Shown one piece after another: positions 59,983 through 64,000 of a stretch of DNA of 64,000 nt (within the stretch, counting starts at the first letter, position 1; the number at the start of each line of letters is the position of its first letter). The stretch is from an uncultured Rhodospirillales bacterium (GTDB lineage: Bacteria; Pseudomonadota; Alphaproteobacteria; Azospirillales; Azospirillaceae). Below the pieces are notes generated by a model. It did no database searches. It saw only the letters and a list, made by a program, of their open reading frames with translations, and was not told the DNA's origin. Where the stretch lies: positions 1 to 64,000 of the forward strand of contig CAIZDL010000062.1 in assembly GCA_903931735.1 (NCBI GenBank), read 5' to 3'. The position numbers and the translations under genes are program-made.

Positions 59983-60873
59983 TTAAAATACCGACTCGGC
60001 AACCTTGCGGACCAGGAAATCGCGGAAGACGGCGATGCGTTTGGAGTGGCGCAGTTCTTCGGCGTAAACGAAGTAAGATTCCAGCTTTGGGGTCTCGACC
60101 TCGGGCAGAATTTTTACGATGTCGGGGCGGCCCTCAACCATATAGTCGGGCAGCACCGCGATGCCGAGCCCGCTTTCCACGGCGCGGAAGATGGCGTGCA
60201 TGTTGTTGACCCGCAGCACCGGCTTGCGCGCCGACTGGCCGCTGGAGCCCGACTCCATAAGCAGGTTGATGTCGTTGATCAGCGGGCGGTTATCGTCGGT
60301 GAAGGCGATAATGTCGTGTTGGTCCAATTCCGCCGCCGTCTTGGGCGTGCCCCGCCGTTTGAGGTAGCCGATATGGGCAAAAATGTGAAAGCGCAGGGTC
60401 ATCAAGTGGCGCTGGATCAGGTCTGGCTGGCGCGGTGTGTTCATGCGAATGGCGATATCCGCCTCGCGCATCGCCAGATCAAGCTCGTTGTCGTCCACCA
60501 GCAGGGTGAACTGAATGTCGGGGTAGAGCGCCAAAAACTCGCGGATGCGCGGCGCGAGCCAAGTTGTGCCAAAGGCCACGGTGGTGGTGACTTTCAACGG
60601 CCCTTTGGAATGCTCCCGGCTTTCTGAGAGCATGGCTTCGGTCATCGAGAGTTTGGCGAACACGTCGCGGGCGGTGCGGAACAGCAACTCGCCTTGCTCG
60701 GTGAGGATCAACCCGCGCGCGTGCCGGTGAAACAGCGGCACATTCAGGCTTTCCTCAAGGGCGCTAATCTGGCGGCTTACCGCAGATTGGCTAAGGTTGA
60801 GGGCCTCGCCAGCGTGAGTGAAGCTTCCGGCCTCAGCCACGGCGTGAAAAACCCTCAGTTTATCCCAATCCAT
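59983..60873 (-). CDS. LysR-family transcriptional regulator
   Basis: MDWDKLRVFHAVAEAGSFTHAGEALNLSQSAVSRQISALEESL HTH; LysR substrate domain. Confidence 0.93.
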   Translation of the reverse strand: MDWDKLRVFHAVAEAGSFTHAGEALNLSQSAVSRQISALEESLNVPLFHRHARGLILTEQGELLFRTARDVFAKLSMTEAMLSESREHSKGPLKVTTTVAFGTTWLAPRIREFLALYPDIQFTLLVDDNELDLAMREADIAIRMNTPRQPDLIQRHLMTLRFHIFAHIGYLKRRGTPKTAAELDQHDIIAFTDDNRPLINDINLLMESGSSGQSARKPVLRVNNMHAIFRAVESGLGIAVLPDYMVEGRPDIVKILPEVETPKLESYFVYAEELRHSKRIAVFRDFLVRKVAESVF

Positions 60874-61031
60874 CGCACCCTCGATCCGATTCAGGCGGTT
60901 GGCCGATATGTTATCTTCGCAACAATATACCTCACGTCCCACGGAAAACACAGGGGGCTTGTGCGTGTGGGCGGGGTTTGCGACAGTATCCTTTGGTGTG
61001 TATTAAAGGAGATAGGGCGGTGGCGGCTTCG

Positions 61032-62024
61032 ATGGAGATGGCACGGATCGGGGTGGTTGGCGGTGGGGCCTGGGGCACGGCGTTGGCCCAGGCGGCAGCG
61101 CGCGCCGGGCGCTCGGTCCTGCTCTGGGCGCTGGAGCCGGGTGTGGTGGACGCCATCAACAACGCCCACGAGAATCGGGTTTTTTTACCGGGCATCCCGC
61201 TCGATGGGGCCATCCGGGCTACCGGAAGTCTGGCTGAGGTTGCCGAGACCGATGCCGTGCTGCTGGTGGCGCCGGCTCAGCATTTGCGCCGAGTCGGGCA
61301 ATCACTGGCGCCGTTCATGCGCCCTGGCGTGCCGGCGGTGATTTGCGCCAAGGGGGTTGAACTTGGCACCTGCTCGCTCATGACCGAGGTGGCGGCGGCG
61401 GTGTTGCCCAAGGCACCGCTCGCGGTGTTGTCGGGGCCGACGTTTGCGGCCGAGGTGGCGCGCGGGTTGCCAACCGCCGTTACTCTCGCCGCGGCCGATG
61501 CCGAAATCGGTACCCGGCTGGTCGAGGCGTTGGGCGGACGGATGTTCCGGCCCTACCTCACAGATGACCCGATTGGCGCCCAGATCGGCGGCGCGGTCAA
61601 AAACGTGTTGGCCATCGCGTGCGGCGTGGTCGAGGGCCGGGGCTTTGGCGATAACGCCCGCGCGGCCTTGATCACGCGTGGTCTGGCCGAGATGGTTCGG
61701 CTGGGAGCGGCGCTCGGCGGTCGGGCCGAGACGTTGATGGGCCTGTCCGGGCTCGGCGATCTCACCCTCACCTGCACCAGCCGGCAATCGCGCAACAACT
61801 CTTTGGGCGCGGCCCTAGGCGAAGGGCGGTTGCTCGCCGATATCCTTGGGGAGCGCAAAACGGTGGCCGAGGGTGTGCATAGTGCGGCGGCCGTGGTGGC
61901 GCTCGCCGGCCGGCTCGGAGTCGATATGCCGATTTGCGAGGCGGTCGACGCCATTCTCAATCGTGATGCCGTGATCGAGGACGTTATTGGCGGCTTGCTC
62001 GCCCGGCCGTTTAGGGGCGAGTAG
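61032..62024 (+). CDS. gpsA: Glycerol-3-phosphate dehydrogenase [NAD(P)+]
   Basis: IGVVGGGAWGTALAQAAARAG; KNVLAIACGVVEGRGFGDNARAALITRGLAEM; GLGDLTLTCTSRQSRN. Confidence 0.96.
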   Translation: MEMARIGVVGGGAWGTALAQAAARAGRSVLLWALEPGVVDAINNAHENRVFLPGIPLDGAIRATGSLAEVAETDAVLLVAPAQHLRRVGQSLAPFMRPGVPAVICAKGVELGTCSLMTEVAAAVLPKAPLAVLSGPTFAAEVARGLPTAVTLAAADAEIGTRLVEALGGRMFRPYLTDDPIGAQIGGAVKNVLAIACGVVEGRGFGDNARAALITRGLAEMVRLGAALGGRAETLMGLSGLGDLTLTCTSRQSRNNSLGAALGEGRLLADILGERKTVAEGVHSAAAVVALAGRLGVDMPICEAVDAILNRDAVIEDVIGGLLARPFRGE

Positions 62025-62051
62025 CGGGGCCGGACGGGGAGGGACGAGGCG

Positions 62052-62519
62052 ATGGTGGTGAGGATCGGCCGGGCGGGACTCGGGCTGTGCATGGCGGCTT
62101 TGATAGCGGTGGCCGGGTGCGTCCCGCAATCCGATCGGGGCGAGCAGGTTACGATCGCGCCGGCCTATGTTTTCGCGCTCGGCGTCCACCAAGACGACGT
62201 GGTGGGGATGCTCGGCTGGCCCAACGTCGGGCCGCGCTTCGATAACCGGACCCAGACCTATGAGTTGATTTATACCTATCCCTTCTTGGCGATTCAGGCT
62301 GAAACCCGATTTTCCAACGGCACCACCCGGGCCGAAATGGTCGATACCGTGCATCTCTTTTTCTCGCGCGCGGGGCAGCTCACGAGCATGGGCACGCGGA
62401 CCGATCGTTGGTATTCCACCTTTATCGAGCAACCGGTGCAGCGGATCACGGTGTTGCCGCGGGTTATCCATGCTTCGGGGCTGGTTACGGCGCCGGTGCC
62501 GAAGTCGTCGGGAGATTAG
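62052..62519 (+). CDS. Predicted lipoprotein
   Basis: LIAVAGC lipobox; intact ORF; possibly BamE/SmpA-like fold but not asserted. Confidence 0.65.
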   Translation: MVVRIGRAGLGLCMAALIAVAGCVPQSDRGEQVTIAPAYVFALGVHQDDVVGMLGWPNVGPRFDNRTQTYELIYTYPFLAIQAETRFSNGTTRAEMVDTVHLFFSRAGQLTSMGTRTDRWYSTFIEQPVQRITVLPRVIHASGLVTAPVPKSSGD

Positions 62520-62549
62520 AGCGGGGTGAGCAAGGGAGGGGGAGGCGTT

Positions 62550-63068
62550 ATGGTTTCGCTGCCGGTTGCAAAGTTTCGGGTTGGGCTCATCGGCCTTGGG
62601 CTTGGTGCCGGGGCGGGGCTTGCGGCGTGCGAATATCCGGCGGTATCGAAGGTTGAGCCCAACCCCGTCGCTTATGTTCGGCCGGCGGGCGCGCCGCCCA
62701 TTGCCAGCGGCAGCGGCGGCCTTGTTCCTTATGTGGCGATAACCGTGCCGCCGTCGCAGCAGCCCCGGCCACCGCAAAAGCAAGCCCCGCCGCCGGCACT
62801 GCCGCCGTCGCCACCGCCGTTGCCCGCGCGGCCCGATAATCTTTCGTGGTGGGAAAGCTTGCTCTATGGCGCGACGGTGGGCGGCATTTTAGCGGTCGAT
62901 CAGGCCGATAAACTCGCCGACAAGGCCCTTGATCAGGCGGAGAAACTGGGCGGCGTGGCGGTCGATCAGGCTGATAAGCTGACAAAGCCGGTGCCGCCGC
63001 CGGTGGTGACGGTGCCGGTTTATACCGCGCCGGTTTATGGCCCCGCCGGAGCGCGCTCTGGTTATTGA
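62550..63068 (+). CDS. Predicted proline-rich lipoprotein with DQADKL repeats
   Basis: AGLAAC lipobox; Pro-rich linker; VDQADKLADKALDQAEKLGGVAVDQADKLTKP. Confidence 0.65.
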   Translation: MVSLPVAKFRVGLIGLGLGAGAGLAACEYPAVSKVEPNPVAYVRPAGAPPIASGSGGLVPYVAITVPPSQQPRPPQKQAPPPALPPSPPPLPARPDNLSWWESLLYGATVGGILAVDQADKLADKALDQAEKLGGVAVDQADKLTKPVPPPVVTVPVYTAPVYGPAGARSGY

Positions 63069-63466
63069 GGCGGGGCGCTCTGGCCTTTAGCCAGGTTGAG
63101 CAGCCATTGGGTGCCGATTGCGGTGGCGCCCCCGCCGGCGCCGATTGCGCAGCCGAACAGCCCGGTTCCCAGGAGCGCCACTGCGGTAAGCGGTGCGGCC
63201 ACGCCGGCAAGAGCGGGCAGGCTGTGGGCGACCATGCCGGCGACCGCGCCAGCGCTACAGGCGATGATTACGGTGTCGGGGCTCATAAATTTTTCGGCGC
63301 GCTTTTTGAGCAGCAGCACCGACGGGCCATCGCTGACCGGCCCCGCCATCATGCTGATGATGTAGGGATCAAAGAGTTGGGCCTGGGCGCTTCCTGGCAA
63401 TCCAAGGGTGGTTGCTCCCCCGAGCGCGAGCGCCGCGCCGGAAAGGGCGCCGATAAATCGTTTCAC
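63062..63466 (-). CDS. Small exported double glycine-zipper protein, paralog C
   Basis: GTG 63466, signal peptide ending AQAQ; VIIACSAGAVAGMVAHSLP..GLFGCAIGAGGGATAIG; 4-nt overlap with the upstream EAL-like gene. Confidence 0.65.
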   Translation of the reverse strand: MKRFIGALSGAALALGGATTLGLPGSAQAQLFDPYIISMMAGPVSDGPSVLLLKKRAEKFMSPDTVIIACSAGAVAGMVAHSLPALAGVAAPLTAVALLGTGLFGCAIGAGGGATAIGTQWLLNLAKGQSAPPQ

Positions 63467-64000
63467 GATGACGGAGCGCTTTCTGCATCGGCGCCGCCGG
63501 AGGCGAGCTTGTCGATGATCCAGCCTTGGTACTTGTTGAGATTGAACGCCTTGCCCACCGGCAGCACCGAGTCCTTTTCGCAGTGGCATAAGATGATTTT
63601 TTCGCGGGGCAGTTTTTTTAGCGATGCCAAGCAGTCGCTATCCCTAAGGAGCCACATTGTTGACGGTGAGATCACGATTTTGATGTAATCGAAGTCGACG
63701 CGTTGCAAATTGGTGATGCCTAAAAGGTCGAGCGTGATGCCATCGAGGGCGATGCCGACTTCGGCTTCGCGCATTATTTTGAGCGCTTTCGCCGTGGCGC
63801 GAGGTTGGTGCATGAGATCCGAGCGGTTGATCTCCAGGATCATCGATTTGCGATCGAGTTGGGGCGCGTCGTGAATGAGCTTGGTGAAATAGGGGCCGGT
63901 GAAGGTGCTCAGCCCGATGTTGAGGCTAAACCGGCGCCCGGGTCTGGCGTGGTTTCGGCGGATAATTTCGGGGATGCTGCGCCGGTCCAGCGCCCGGCAC
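63463..64000 (-). CDS. Degenerate EAL-domain-like protein (truncated by the window edge)
   Basis: FSLNIGLSTFTGPYF..SMILEINRSDL..IALDGITLDLLGITNLQRVDFDYIKIVISP follows EAL topology without the DDFG-type catalytic motif. Confidence 0.6.
   Translation of the reverse strand, partial: CRALDRRSIPEIIRRNHARPGRRFSLNIGLSTFTGPYFTKLIHDAPQLDRKSMILEINRSDLMHQPRATAKALKIMREAEVGIALDGITLDLLGITNLQRVDFDYIKIVISPSTMWLLRDSDCLASLKKLPREKIILCHCEKDSVLPVGKAFNLNKYQGWIIDKLASGGADAESAPSS

Overview
This 64 kb high-GC window looks like an ordinary alphaproteobacterial chromosome, probably Rhodospirillales-like (inferred from gene content and order). I saw no rRNA, tRNA, CRISPR, prophage or intact IS element. Recognisable housekeeping genes: alaS, lipB, rpsD, zapA with a 6S RNA between zapA and the 5-FCL gene, gap, pccA-like, fadD, mtnA, grxC, comF, glnD, addB, tsaE-amgK-murU, ubiK, proC, pyrF, lepA, gpsA. 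There is also a nitrate assimilation locus (PP2C-kinase fusion, narK, nirB, nirD, nasA) with a sequence-perfect sigma-54 -24/-12 site in the divergent promoter. Points most worth follow-up: (1) a family of small secreted or membrane proteins with two Cys-bearing glycine-zipper helices, three copies here (two in tandem beside addB, one with a 4-nt overlap to a degenerate EAL protein); (2) a ~995 aa orphan protein with no recognisable domain; (3) a two-copy palindromic intergenic element in convergent gaps whose conserved block appears to encode the C-terminal tail and stop codon of FadD; (4) a 27-bp perfect inverted repeat with nested alternative hairpins swallowing the ubiK stop codon; (5) a four-unit, exactly 11-bp-phased TTTGAT array upstream of an orphan gene. 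All calls are from reading the sequence and the ORF track. No database search was run.
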